Assembly: GCA_032988165.1 (NCBI GenBank)
Contig: JANTQF010000042.1
Span: 114,380-178,379 of the forward strand
Source of the DNA: Emmonsiellopsis sp. PD_33
Lineage: Eukaryota; Ascomycota; Eurotiomycetes; Onygenales; Ajellomycetaceae
Length of the DNA: 64,000 nt
Direction: 5' to 3'
A program made the translations under genes and the position numbers. This document shows, piece by piece, positions 1 through 10,072 of this stretch (positions are counted from its first letter, which is position 1; the number at the start of each line of letters is the position of its first letter). Under the pieces are notes generated by a model, which ran no database searches, had not been told where the DNA came from, and saw nothing but the letters and a program-made list of their open reading frames with translations.

Positions 1-668
1 TGGAATGCTGACGCTGCTCTTTTATGCATCCATAGCCGTACAAGGGTCTCACGATTTGCGTCGGGTTTATCGTCTAAATTTTTGGTGGGTCGGCCGTATA
101 GAGGGCAGGGTTGAAACGACCTGTGGTTTAACGGAGATTAGGGACTTCGTCGGCCAACGAGGCTGGTTGGCAATGGCTGGATGTTGGATTTCGAGACACT
201 TGCTTTATGGGAGAGGAAGAGAGTAGTACCTACTAGATTGTTTCTTTACCCCTGAGACCCATTTAAGAAATCAGCCACCGGGCATGAAATGTTATCGACA
301 GTTTATAGAAAAGAGTTATGGTTTTGGCACCTATGAGGAACTTTCTAAATAGTAGAAATCACCGTATGTTGAAAAAAATCGCGGTAATATAAAAATCGGG
401 GTAATACCTACCTCGCGGTCTGAGATATTCCCCGCATTTATGGATCTATGGATCCATCCCACTTCCCAAGTTCACGTGACGGTTGCTCAGGGTGGGATGC
501 CGCAATGAGATAAGAACAAAAAAGTTCCGGAGTCCCTTTGAGAATGAACGGTACAGATAATGAGCCAGCCCGCTGGAGGATAGTCAGTCAATCATCGCAC
601 AACATATACGTGTGTCTATTGAGGTGTGTCTATTGAGGCAAATACAGCACCGAGTTTTAGCTTTTGAG
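1..668. other. Non-coding leader region
   Basis: No supportable gene. A 73-codon ATG ORF at 5..226 has no recognisable domain and no splice-linked partner. The last 300 bases are presumably the promoter of the dehydrogenase that follows; I see no recognised binding site I would defend. Confidence 0.5.
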
Positions 669-1814
669 ATGGCGACGGAAACAGCTGAGCTGCCATTGCT
701 CATGAAAGCACAGGAACTGCATGCATACAACAAGGCATACGCCCTGCACGATGTGCCTCTTCCTAAACTTACCTCGACGCATGATTTATTGATAAAAGTC
801 GATGCCGCATCCTACTGCCACACAGACGCAGTGATCACTGCGGGGTCAAAGCCGGGCTGTCCGTTAGCATTCCCTCACGTCGGCTCGCACGAATTCGCCG
901 GGACCGTTGTCGCAAGGCATGCGGACGCAACATCCGCTGCAAATAATTTCCAGCTAGGAGATAATGTCGGCGTTATTGGACTTGCGTATCATCCATGCGG
1001 GAAATGCCAAGAATGTGTTTCGTCCGAGGAGCCTGATGGTGATCCGCCTGGTTATTCGGTCTACTGTCCTGAAGCTGGAAATCTTGGGATTACGCTGGAT
1101 GGCGGATTTAGAGAATATGCCGTGGTGGACTCGAGGCAAGCTTATGTACTTCCTCCGGGAATGACTGCTATGGAGGCTGCCCCGCTGATGTGTGCTGGGG
1201 TCACGATATATGCTGGTTTGAAGAAACTTAATCTGAAGCCTGGCCAGTGGGTTGGGATTATAGGATGTGGTGGAGGATTGGGCCACCTGGGCCTACAATT
1301 CGCCGTGAAGATGGGGCTCAATGTTATTGGCGTTGATAATGCGGACCGGCCACTTGGATTGGCCCGTGAGCTTGACACGGGAGCACAAATAGTGGACGCT
1401 CGGGTCGAAGATGCGACTGATGTTGCGCACCAAATAAACCGAACGAAGGATGGAGAGTCCCGCTCCAGCGGCGAAAGGGGCCTTGATGCTGTGATTATCC
1501 TCCCAGAGAGCCAGAAGGCGTTCGATTATGGAGTAAAACTCCTAAAAAACCATGGAAAGTGCATGGTTATCTCTGTTCCGGTGGAGGGGTTCAATTTTTC
1601 TGCGGTAGATGTGGTGGTTCGGGATATCTCCATTGTGGGCAGCTTCGTGGGCACGGCCAAGGCGACCCAGGAGATGCTAGACTTCTCTTCGAAGCATGGT
1701 GTTAAATCGGTTTCGAAATGCTTCTCGTTAGCGCAATTGAATGACCTCGTTCGCGAGTATCATGAAGCGCCTGGGGGCAAACTTGTTGTTGATATGTCTT
1801 TGACTTCAAGTTGA
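669..1814 (+). CDS. Zinc-dependent alcohol dehydrogenase (MDR family)
   Basis: Single-exon 381-residue medium-chain zinc alcohol dehydrogenase, expected to interconvert alcohols and aldehydes or ketones with NAD(P). The frame is open upstream to 612, but the first ATG is at 669. Catalytic zinc ligands are seen as Cys50 and His51 in SYCHTD and His74-Glu75 in GSHEFAG. Structural zinc cysteines are Cys110, Cys113, Cys116 and Cys133. The gap between the last two is 16 residues instead of the usual 7, an acidic and proline-rich insertion. The Rossmann dinucleotide loop follows as GCGGGLGHLG. Length matches fungal Adh1-type and related enzymes (about 350-380). Substrate cannot be told from sequence. 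Family assignment is firm; the exact subfamily is not. Confidence 0.92.
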   Translation: MATETAELPLLMKAQELHAYNKAYALHDVPLPKLTSTHDLLIKVDAASYCHTDAVITAGSKPGCPLAFPHVGSHEFAGTVVARHADATSAANNFQLGDNVGVIGLAYHPCGKCQECVSSEEPDGDPPGYSVYCPEAGNLGITLDGGFREYAVVDSRQAYVLPPGMTAMEAAPLMCAGVTIYAGLKKLNLKPGQWVGIIGCGGGLGHLGLQFAVKMGLNVIGVDNADRPLGLARELDTGAQIVDARVEDATDVAHQINRTKDGESRSSGERGLDAVIILPESQKAFDYGVKLLKNHGKCMVISVPVEGFNFSAVDVVVRDISIVGSFVGTAKATQEMLDFSSKHGVKSVSKCFSLAQLNDLVREYHEAPGGKLVVDMSLTSS

Positions 1815-2323
1815 ACCTCAGGATACCATTGGGGATGGAAATTGTACATACATATACCCGTCTCAAGAGCAAATGCAAAACTAAACGTGAAGGAGCATAC
1901 CTTCATATAACAGCCGACGTAATACGTTTTTGTGATTTTTTTGGTTGAAACCACATGCTATGTTTGATTGATAGTATTTACAGCTCTTGGTTCTCTTGGG
2001 AGTCCAGGGTTGTTGTTGAAATAAGATTCAGGTGAGGCTCAAGCATGGAGGTTGTCTTTGAGTTTGGCTTAAAGCAGCAGCAACTAAACCCAAATGTGCA
2101 GCACTATACCCAATCAGGCCAAGGTTAGCTGGCCAATCACAGGCTGGGTTCACAGGTTTGTGCCCTGACACTAGCCTGCTGACATAAGCCCACGGTTAAC
2201 ATTCAGCCAAATCCCACGCTGTTTTTACAACTACAACCATCTCAGTCTGTCAGCCAAGCAGTGTATCATCCCACCATTGAATACACCCATACTTGATCTG
2301 CTACCTTGGGTAGCTGTTCCAAC
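1815..2323. other. Intergenic region between dehydrogenase and makorin-like gene
   Basis: Holds the 3' flank of the dehydrogenase and the promoter of the next gene. Two CCAAT boxes are annotated separately. No coding exon was found. Confidence 0.5.
2110..2137 (+). promoter_or_regulatory. Pair of CCAAT boxes
   Basis: Two direct CCAATCA motifs begin at 2110 and 2133, about 190-215 bases before the makorin-like start. CCAAT is the core site of the fungal HapB/C/E (AnCF) complex, and TCA after the core is common at functional sites. The binding itself is inference. Confidence 0.4.
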
Positions 2324-3550
2324 ATGGAATCTGCACCGTCAAGCACCTCCGGGCCAGCTATTCGCCTGCCGCCAGCTCAAATCGACTGCAAGTGGTGGAA
2401 ACAGGGCAACTGTCGTCGTGGGAGCGAGTGCTTCTTCCGCCATGACGAGGCTCTGGCGGGGGTAGATAGCCCTGCAGGACACCCCGCTCTCGAAACTGCA
2501 AATGTTCAAAACGAATCAGCTGGTAAGTATAGAATTATCCTGCCAGTTTTTCTTTTGATATAATGTAGATATTGAGAGTAAGCTGACATGGATCCGGTTT
2601 GTCCGAAAGACGCTTCTGCCTCCCCTGGTCCTGGTACAGCACATTCTCCAACTACTGCCAGCCGTAATCTAGAGAATGGAGAGGAGCAGTGTGCAATATG
2701 CCTGGAGAAGCCTGCCATCTTCGGTTTACTTGTGAACTGTGATCATGTCTTCTGTCTTGGTAGGCATCCACCCTCTTCTTCTCGTACCCATTTTCTAACT
2801 TTACCAGACTGTATTAAGAGCTGGCGTGCTTCTTCTGCAGCCGATGCTCAGCCCGCGGGCAGCTCGTTGGACTCGCGCGTTCCGAGTAAGACAACTAAGA
2901 CCTGTCCACTCTGCCGTGTTGCGAGCGACTTCGTTATCCCCAGTTCTGTCTTTCCCACACCACCAGAACCAGAAGAAACTGAGGATCACGCCACCGCTTC
3001 TGAGGATTCCACTGTCATGCCTAGTGAGCCAACTGCAAGTGTAAAAGTCAACCCCGCCAAAGTCAAGATCATCGAGGCCTACCTTGCGAAGCTCAAGACT
3101 ACTCCCTGCCGCTACTTCGAAGAAAGCGTTCAACGCTGGCGTGATTTGGAACCTATCGCAAACCCAGATCGGACCGTTGGTGGTGTAATCCATGCAAAAT
3201 TCTCAGGGGCGTGCGTTTTCGGGAACCAGTGCCACTTTGCTCACGTCAATCCCATCACCCAGGCTCCTTACGTCTTCACACCTCGCGAGCTCAGCATGAT
3301 GAAACGGGAAAATTATGCGAGAAGAGCGCGCCAACTGAGACGTCGGCTTCGCGTGACTGAATCAAGGGAGGAGTGGAATGACATTCTGAGCTCTGTGCAT
3401 GACGAGAACCCATATACCAATGGCTCCTTGTCTGACGAACCTAGAGTCGCATATGAACATAGACACGCAATGCTCACGGATCCCACTGCCGTTTTCTACG
3501 ACATTATCCTTGAGACTGTCGCGATAGAGATGGAGGATTTCGATGACTGA
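2324..3550 (+). CDS. Makorin-like CCCH and RING zinc-finger protein
   Basis: Spliced model 2324..2522, 2610..2759, 2808..3550, giving 363 residues. Zinc finger 1 is C-x7-C-x5-C-x3-H at residues 22-40. A C3HC4 RING follows with Cys94, Cys97, Cys110, His112, Cys115, Cys118, Cys149 and Cys152, and its tail CPLCRVASDFVIPS is a makorin hallmark. A second CCCH-like module starts CRYFEES and ends CVFGNQCHFAH. The architecture predicts an E3 ubiquitin ligase that also binds RNA. Intron 1 has a CTGAC branch point at 2583. The 48-nt intron 2 keeps frame if retained, but removing it restores the conserved FCLDCIKSW. Between the two parts of the second CCCH lie extra residues, and 3141..3206 (66 nt, GT...AG) is a further possible in-frame intron. 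The start is the first ATG before finger 1. Confidence 0.85.
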
Positions 3551-4276
3551 GACCCCCCGCCTGGAGAACTGGTGAAGTTAAATTCAGTACATCTTCATAC
3601 TGAATTTTTCCTCTCTTGCATTTTTGTTTTCTTTGCTTTTCTTTTGCTTCGTTTCGTTATTCCGTTCTTTCTTTCATAATCGTTTTTGCCATCCTGGGGC
3701 GTGTTGGCGTGGGAAATGATAGGACTGGCCTAATGTACTGTACATGGCGTTTGGCGGAGCCTATTGGCACATAATTTGTCTTTTTTTTCTTTGCCTTTGG
3801 TTGTTCCTTTTGTAATAATGAGGCGATACGGACTGGATGGACATCGGATTCAGCACATATTTAAGTGCGATGCGAGGTTGGGGAAAACAGGGCCTAGTCA
3901 ATAGCGTTTAGGAAATACCCGTCTGATGGGGGTAGAGAGACGAGCTGCAGACGAATATGTTAGTCAATTAGTTAGGTTAATCAATTAGTTTTGAGTTTTC
4001 ATGTCCTGGTTCCTATCTTGCTCTTTCATCAAAAACCATCCCTTCTCCAAGATCTAGTTGTTTGCTATCGGCTTATCGATAAGCGCGGAGGCGCTATTTC
4101 CACGACCGCCCTTATCAACCCCACATCCCACCCAACCTCATCCGCCAACTCGCCTGCGCCATCCCCAGCCTAGGAGCTACGGCAATAGCCCAGAATCAAA
4201 GAAATGCAACTCTTGTGAACAATTAACGAAAAGGAAACCAACTCACTGCATACCTCGTTATGAAACGACGTCAAAA
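3551..4276. other. Intergenic region with AT-rich 3' flank and a palindrome
   Basis: The first part is T-rich and probably carries the makorin-like 3' UTR. A direct repeat of TCAATTAGTT occurs near 3964-3989. A perfect 12-bp palindrome, CTTATCGATAAG, lies at 4072..4083, about 195 bases before the IST1 start. The last 200 bases are pyrimidine-rich, as is common just before fungal start codons. No gene seen. Confidence 0.45.
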
Positions 4277-5549
4277 ATGCCAGTGCCAAAACAGACTGTA
4301 CGTTGCCTCAAGTCATCGCTCAGCCTCATCGACATTCCCCTCATAATACTACCCCATATTCCATCTAGGAAACATATTAAACCCGCCAACTAACTCCTCA
4401 ATAAATACCTAGACCGAACTAATTTTTGCCCTCCGCGCCCTTATATACCGCCTCCGCCAGCTCAAAAAGGAACGGCACGGCTACTCGAAAGCGAAGCATA
4501 GGGAGCTCGCGAAGCTCCTTAAGGAAGGTCGTGAGGACCTCGCCCGCATAAAGACTGAAGATGTCATCGGGAACGACAATGTGATTGCCGCGCTGGAGAT
4601 TTTGGAGCTATACTGTGAGCAGCTACATGTGCGCGCGAACATTTTGGATCATATTGCGCAAGGGCAGAAGAGGGGGGTTCCGCGGCGGAAGGCGGGCGCA
4701 GAGACGAGGACGGGAGGTGCAGGCACGGCTACCTCTACAAGTACTTCTGGAGGAGGAGGGGGTGGGTGGGGGATATGGAAAGCCTTGGGGTTTGAATCTT
4801 CACAGACATCACCACCATCTAGCGCGGAACAGTCGAAGCAGAACGAACCCTCGCCATCAGAGGACCAAGCCACGACCCCACAGTCCGCCAAAGACGTCCA
4901 AGACGATACCGCTCTAGAAAAAGACATCTACCTCGACCCCGACCTTGACAAAGCCGCTGCCGTAATTTTCTACTCCTACACACACCTCCCTCGCGATGTA
5001 CCCGGCTTACCAGAGCTGCGTCTAAAGCTCATACAGAGATGGGGAAATGATTTTGCAAATAAGGCCCAAGAGGGGGATCCATCGATTTCTCTACCCGCCG
5101 ACCTCGTGGATAGATTGAAGGTGCAGAATCCGCCAGAGTCGTTAGTGGAGAATTATTTGAAGGAAATTGCGAAGGCCCATGGGGTTGCGTGGCATGAGGA
5201 AGAGGAGGGAGAGGAAGTGAGTGAGGGGGAAGAGGGGGGAGGTGGAGCGGAGAAGGAGGAAAGCCCACCAGCATATCCTACGGATGAAGCGGGCGTTCCG
5301 CAGGCGAAAAATATGGATAAGACTGGCAATATAAAGGAGAGTGGGAAAGCTGGTCTTCCCCGAAGTACAGAATCGGATGATAAGGAGGTATCGGCAACAG
5401 CCCGTGCTGCTTCACCCACCCATCATCTCCACGATAAGCCGAGTGCAGAAATACACAAGCCCAAAACGCAAGCTCCGCCGGAAGCCAAAAAGGGTGGTAT
5501 TCCTGAAGTCGATGAGTTGGCACGTAGATTTGCCGCGCTGAAGCGATGA
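4277..5549 (+). CDS. IST1: IST1-family ESCRT-III regulator
   Basis: Exons 4277..4297 and 4413..5549, 385 residues. The 7-codon first exon encodes MPVPKQT, the usual IST1 beginning, and is followed by a 115-nt intron with a CTAAC branch point and TAG acceptor. The N-terminal IST1 fold runs to about residue 170, with RLRQLKKERHGYSK and ALEILELYCEQLHVR as its clearest parts. The middle is low-complexity (Gly, Glu, Ser/Pro rich). The extreme C-terminus, DELARRFAALKR, matches the MIM1 pattern that binds the MIT domain of Vps4. IST1 proteins bind Did2 and Vps4 and tune multivesicular-body sorting at endosomes. Without the small first exon the gene would appear to lack a start. Confidence 0.9.
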
Positions 5550-7871
5550 GATGGAGCTTTGTTCTTGAATTGGATTCATTGATATCAGTAAGGGATTGCA
5601 ATCATTGACTTTGGGAGACCAAATCTAACTTTTATCGTTATTTGTCCGAGGGTATTTGTATCTACAACCATGCACAGAGGCAATCATAAGCCTGCGTTTT
5701 AAATATTTATTTTCATCTCCATTACCTCTGACGAGCACGACACCACAATTCGCCGACCTAGCTATCAACAATGAAACTCTCCAATACCCTTTCGTGCATT
5801 CGTGATATCGCAATCTCCAACAATCTATCTAGCCCAGCAATTCAAACTATGCTTGTATGTTCTTCGATTTCAATATATCGTGCACCACCATACGCCCATC
5901 ATGCTTTACATGGCTTGGCCACTAGTCCCTGGATAAGGAGCAATCAATGACATGTTGTGATAAAACCAGAGAAATGTAATCGTAATTATTCGGATTTCCG
6001 ATGACAGGGTTAATAGAGTGTTCCTGTTTGCCATCCCCGCCTTCTACCATCGCCGAAATGCGATATCTTAATTCATCGATGATTGATTCATGGAGTCCGC
6101 GCTGCGCGACAACTCAACTGAGTTATATTATGGGCTGAAAAGTAGACGAACAGTAGAAAGCGCGGTTGATTGCGGATCACAATGAAGGAGTCTATACCTA
6201 CTATCAAGAGCCTGGATAACGCGACGAATATAAATATGACTGTGTCTATTGACCAAGGCTGAATAGGTAGCAGGGGATATCAACCTGCACCAAGGATTAC
6301 GAGAAGGTGCAGCTTGATAAAAATTGTGGGAGGAGCAAATACACCAGCAGAAGTAGACATATATAAAGGGCCCATATATTTTATTCGCCTCGGAGCGGTA
6401 TTTCACGTAAGGCAGACGATTGCCCCTATTTGTCTATATAGATCCGGCATCTTGTGAGTTGGAATACATCCAAGATAAGTGATGCGTGATCACATATGTG
6501 CACTCATCAGGATGCCCAGTGTTCATAAAACAAGGCTTAAGACCGCGATTATGTTGTTATTGAAAAGAGATCGGTCCCATTGCCTTAGGTTGGAGTTGAA
6601 CCCATGAACCATGAGACTTCGAGAAATCGGATATTCGGACTCGATATTATAACGAACCCGAGCAAACCACAGTACTGGAGACGAAGCGTTGAATAGTCCT
6701 TCGATCGTGTCGCATGCGTTGATTTCCTATGTAATATCCTGATTCCGCGGGAAATTGCCGTGGTTGTAGCATATCCATCAACCGCAGCACCATGATTTCC
6801 ACATGGAGGACATGAGTATCATGGTCGGGGAGGCTGGCAGGTGAGAAGAAGCGCTGGACTGCGGGATACGCGCTTCAGGGTTATGTGCAGCAAACATAAT
6901 AGCGTAAATGTAGCTGATAGCCTCTTGATCCCGCTGTGTTCAACTCCTCGTAGAGTGAGGGTGAGGTGCGGAGCTTGAGGAGTAACTGCCTTTGCCTGGT
7001 CTAGGCCTTCTCAATGGTCCCATAAGCGATATTTCGGGCCCAATTACTGAACAGTGTATTAAAGCAACAGAAATGTGCGGGACGTAAATTCTGACTTCCT
7101 TGAGATCGAAATTTGAGCTTGTAAAATAAGGCGATATGAACTCTTCAGAATTTAGAGGTCGTTTCGAAAGCCAGTGATTCTTTCAATAAGCCAACACCCG
7201 GGAGTAAATGGCGACGGGAGCACGCGAGGCTGGTCAAACCGTTTGTGGCGTATGTCGTCTTAGCAGCATAACCTCTAGCTATTCGGGAAGCTCGGTTGGG
7301 GGTGAATTATTAGACCCGCTATTATATCCGCCGTAGATCTCCTGGAAATAAAATTCATCTTGTCGTTTGGCAGCAAAATAAGTTTCTGGCGGATCAGAAG
7401 AGCAACCAAGTGCAACAGAGCATGCATGTGAGAACCTTGGAAAGATCGAAGGCTTCCGAAGCACATGTTTTAGTCATGTGTTATTATCGTGCGCTTTCCA
7501 CTCAATATGGAGGATCCCTGCTTGAAAAGTGTCCACGCCGCAAAAGAGTGTGGCAACGGTCTTCGAAAATCGAAATTTCGGGCGCCCGCCTCTTTAGGAG
7601 GGATTTGATCCAATCATATAGGAAAGGTTGGATGGATAAGCTCATCAAGGATAATCCAGCATCCGTCTCTAAATTCGTGTTCAAAATATGGCGGACGAGA
7701 TCATCGAAAATGGTTGAGGAGCGTGGAGGATGGGGGGGAAACTCCTATACAGCAGAGCATATGTTGGCTAAGTATTTCTGCGCATCGGCGGATGCTGACC
7801 AAGATCGAGATTCGGCACATTGAAGTATGGGCCGAACCCTACCCCGAGATTTAAACCCAGGGGCTAAGACG
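5550..7871. other. 2.3-kb gene-poor interval
   Basis: AT-rich sequence between two convergent genes. The longest ATG-started frame is 7422..7823 (+, 133 codons); it has no recognisable domain and I do not call it. No terminal repeats or transposase/reverse-transcriptase motifs were seen, so old decayed repeat DNA is possible but not shown. Confidence 0.45.
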
Positions 7872-9180
7872 TCACGTCACCCTGGTGCCTTCCTGAAAGG
7901 GAGGAGTTACCGGCCAGCTTTCACGAGCTGTCCTGGGATGATATGAAAGCGGAAAGAGAGTTGAAGTGTTTGCGTGGACGGTACGATGACTCCGCCACTT
8001 GATAGATCCTTGCCAGATGGCATAATAGAAGGAAGCATTGGCTACAATGCTGGCACAAACTATTTCAATAGATGCCCACTGCAAAATCGTATAAATAATC
8101 ATTAGCCATTAGTGTTGAGCTTTGGGCGTAGGCCATGGTGTTTTTCACTATATGAGATACTCACAAGGGAACGGACTGTTTGTGCAACGGATTGGTGAAG
8201 TATTAAAGGCAGTCTTGTAATTGTTATCGCAACGACTAATGTCCCGGCGAGAAATAGAATAGTCAATTGCAATTTTCTAAACTTGAAGTCAGGTCGTATT
8301 CTGTCAACAAATAAGTGATATATACTTACGCATGGAAATCCAGAGAAGTCATTTTCCATAGCATAGGGATAGGGAAGAGAATCAAAGCAAGGTCGGTTGC
8401 GATGTTCAAGGAGGCCATTGTGATCAAATTTTTGAGGCCATCTCGACATGGAACTAAAATGCGACAGTCGTTTTAGATTCGGCTCAAAAAATGGGTAGTA
8501 TGGAAGTGTTCTGTCCCGGCGCACTTACGACCAACGTACTCTTCCTCCCAAAACCTATGTCTCATACATTAGTAGAGCAATTTGACATCAAGACAGGTGT
8601 TTATCTCACATCGATAGTGGTCTGCATTCGAGAAAGGTCGCAATCACTATCGCAACGAATGTCACCACAATAAAAACCCGTAGAACATGGATAGAGTAAT
8701 GGACTTTGTTGGATCCGGTTTCTAGCCGCTTGTAGAACCGTAACAGGCAGAGTTTCATGCACCAGAGACTAAATTACCGCAAAATAAATCACATAACATC
8801 AGTTAGAACGATAATCCTTTCCATATATATGATCTCCTCTTATTCCCCAAAATTTTCGGGTGGGATTGATCAAATAGAAAATATGGAACCCACAAAAGAG
8901 CATAGAATATACGACCCGGCAAGACGAGCTTTTGTGCCAGTACGTGATCTTCGATCGATGGAGATTGGATCAGGCCAAAAACCTTGATCATGCACAAGCT
9001 GCGACAGATAAGGGGGATAAACGCGAATGCCATCCAGCTGTCATCTGCACCCCACGATCGATTTGGTGAGTTGATCATGTCGCATTTTGCGAGTATCCGG
9101 TAGCCGCATCTGAAGAATATTTGTAGAGCACAAATCGTGGCAGATGCAACGATCTGTGGAGTCTGTGGTGTCCATTTCAT
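7872..9180 (-). CDS. PTH11-like rhodopsin-domain membrane protein
   Basis: Six exons on the minus strand: 9180..8894, 8768..8610, 8554..8529, 8453..8330, 8300..8165, 8078..7872; all phases agree, giving 312 residues. The joined protein has the seven-helix pattern of the fungal rhodopsin-domain (PTH11-related integral membrane) family, including LPGRIFYALFLWCMKL, the helix ending FLECRPL, CRDGLKNLITMASLN, TDLALILFPIPMLW, ITRLPLIL and WASIEIVCASIVANA. Exon 3 is a 26-nt microexon that must be included to keep the frame. Members are candidate surface receptors; ligand unknown. The C-terminal cytosolic tail is short (about 40 residues) compared with the relative at 49064. Every junction uses GT-AG and no stop interrupts the model, so the gene looks intact. 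Confidence 0.85.
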
Positions 9181-10072
9181 TGAGGTGAGAGCAAGAGTAC
9201 ATCGAGACAAACAATGTTAGGATCCGCCTTTGCGCGTACATGTAGCTTGAGATGAGTCCAGCTTCAAGATTCAGGAACCCCGGCTGTCAAAATTTGAGGA
9301 GCTAGCTGAGCAGCTGGCGGCTTGGAAGTTTGGAGACCAAAGTTTGCCATTAGCGCGGGAAGGTCTCCACGGCGCTGGGACTAGTCACTAGGAGCTGGGA
9401 GTCTGGGACGAGGAGCTCCCTTGCTTCATCAACCGCGGACATCTGAGCCAAGGGCCAACCCGACCGGCGACGGCAACAAATGGAACAAGAATTCAGGCTC
9501 CTTGGATTGATAGGTCAGTATATTTGGTTCTCCTCCATCCATGATTCAGCCCCGGGAAGGTAGAAGGTACCACAGAATTTTATTAATCTTGGGTCTCTTA
9601 TCCCCAGCATTAGCAGCCAGGGTGACACAGCCATGCCGTTCCATGCAACCTCAGGCTTCTTACACGAGGCTGAAATGCCGCAAAAAGCAACGAGAGAAGC
9701 CAACCTTGGAAGGTTGATATCCCCGACGTCGAGACGTCGTGCAATCGGGAGTGTAGCCACGCTAACTACAAATGCACTAGCGCGATATGGCAACGCTTGG
9801 GGGACCTCTCTCGGTCTCGACAACCTCAGTCTTTGAGCATCAACAGCTGCTTCAACCCCCCGTGTCGCCTTCTACATGCTCAATGCCGTTTTGTTGCATG
9901 GGTGCGGGATGGAAAAGAAGTCTATATTTATTCTACCATTGCAGTATTAAAGAATCAAAGCCCTGGATAACCCTGCAAAGCCCATGGTCGCGTCCGGCGG
10001 ACCCCTTATTTTAGCGGATGTGCGAATTCGTTCGGGGGTACCTCGACTGTGGGGTATGGACTCTCCTTCTGC
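9181..10072. other. Intergenic region
   Basis: Promoter of the rhodopsin-domain gene and 3' flank of the MFS gene. A 67-codon ATG ORF at 9633..9836 (+) has no family resemblance. No feature I can support. Confidence 0.45.

Noticed and set aside
6560..6660. Possible tRNA-like B box (GTTCAACTC on the minus strand)
   Set aside because: No matching acceptor stem, T-arm pairing or A box could be drawn, so no tRNA is called.
7422..7823. 133-codon ATG ORF
   Set aside because: No recognisable domain, no splice partner and lies in a gene-poor interval; likely chance.
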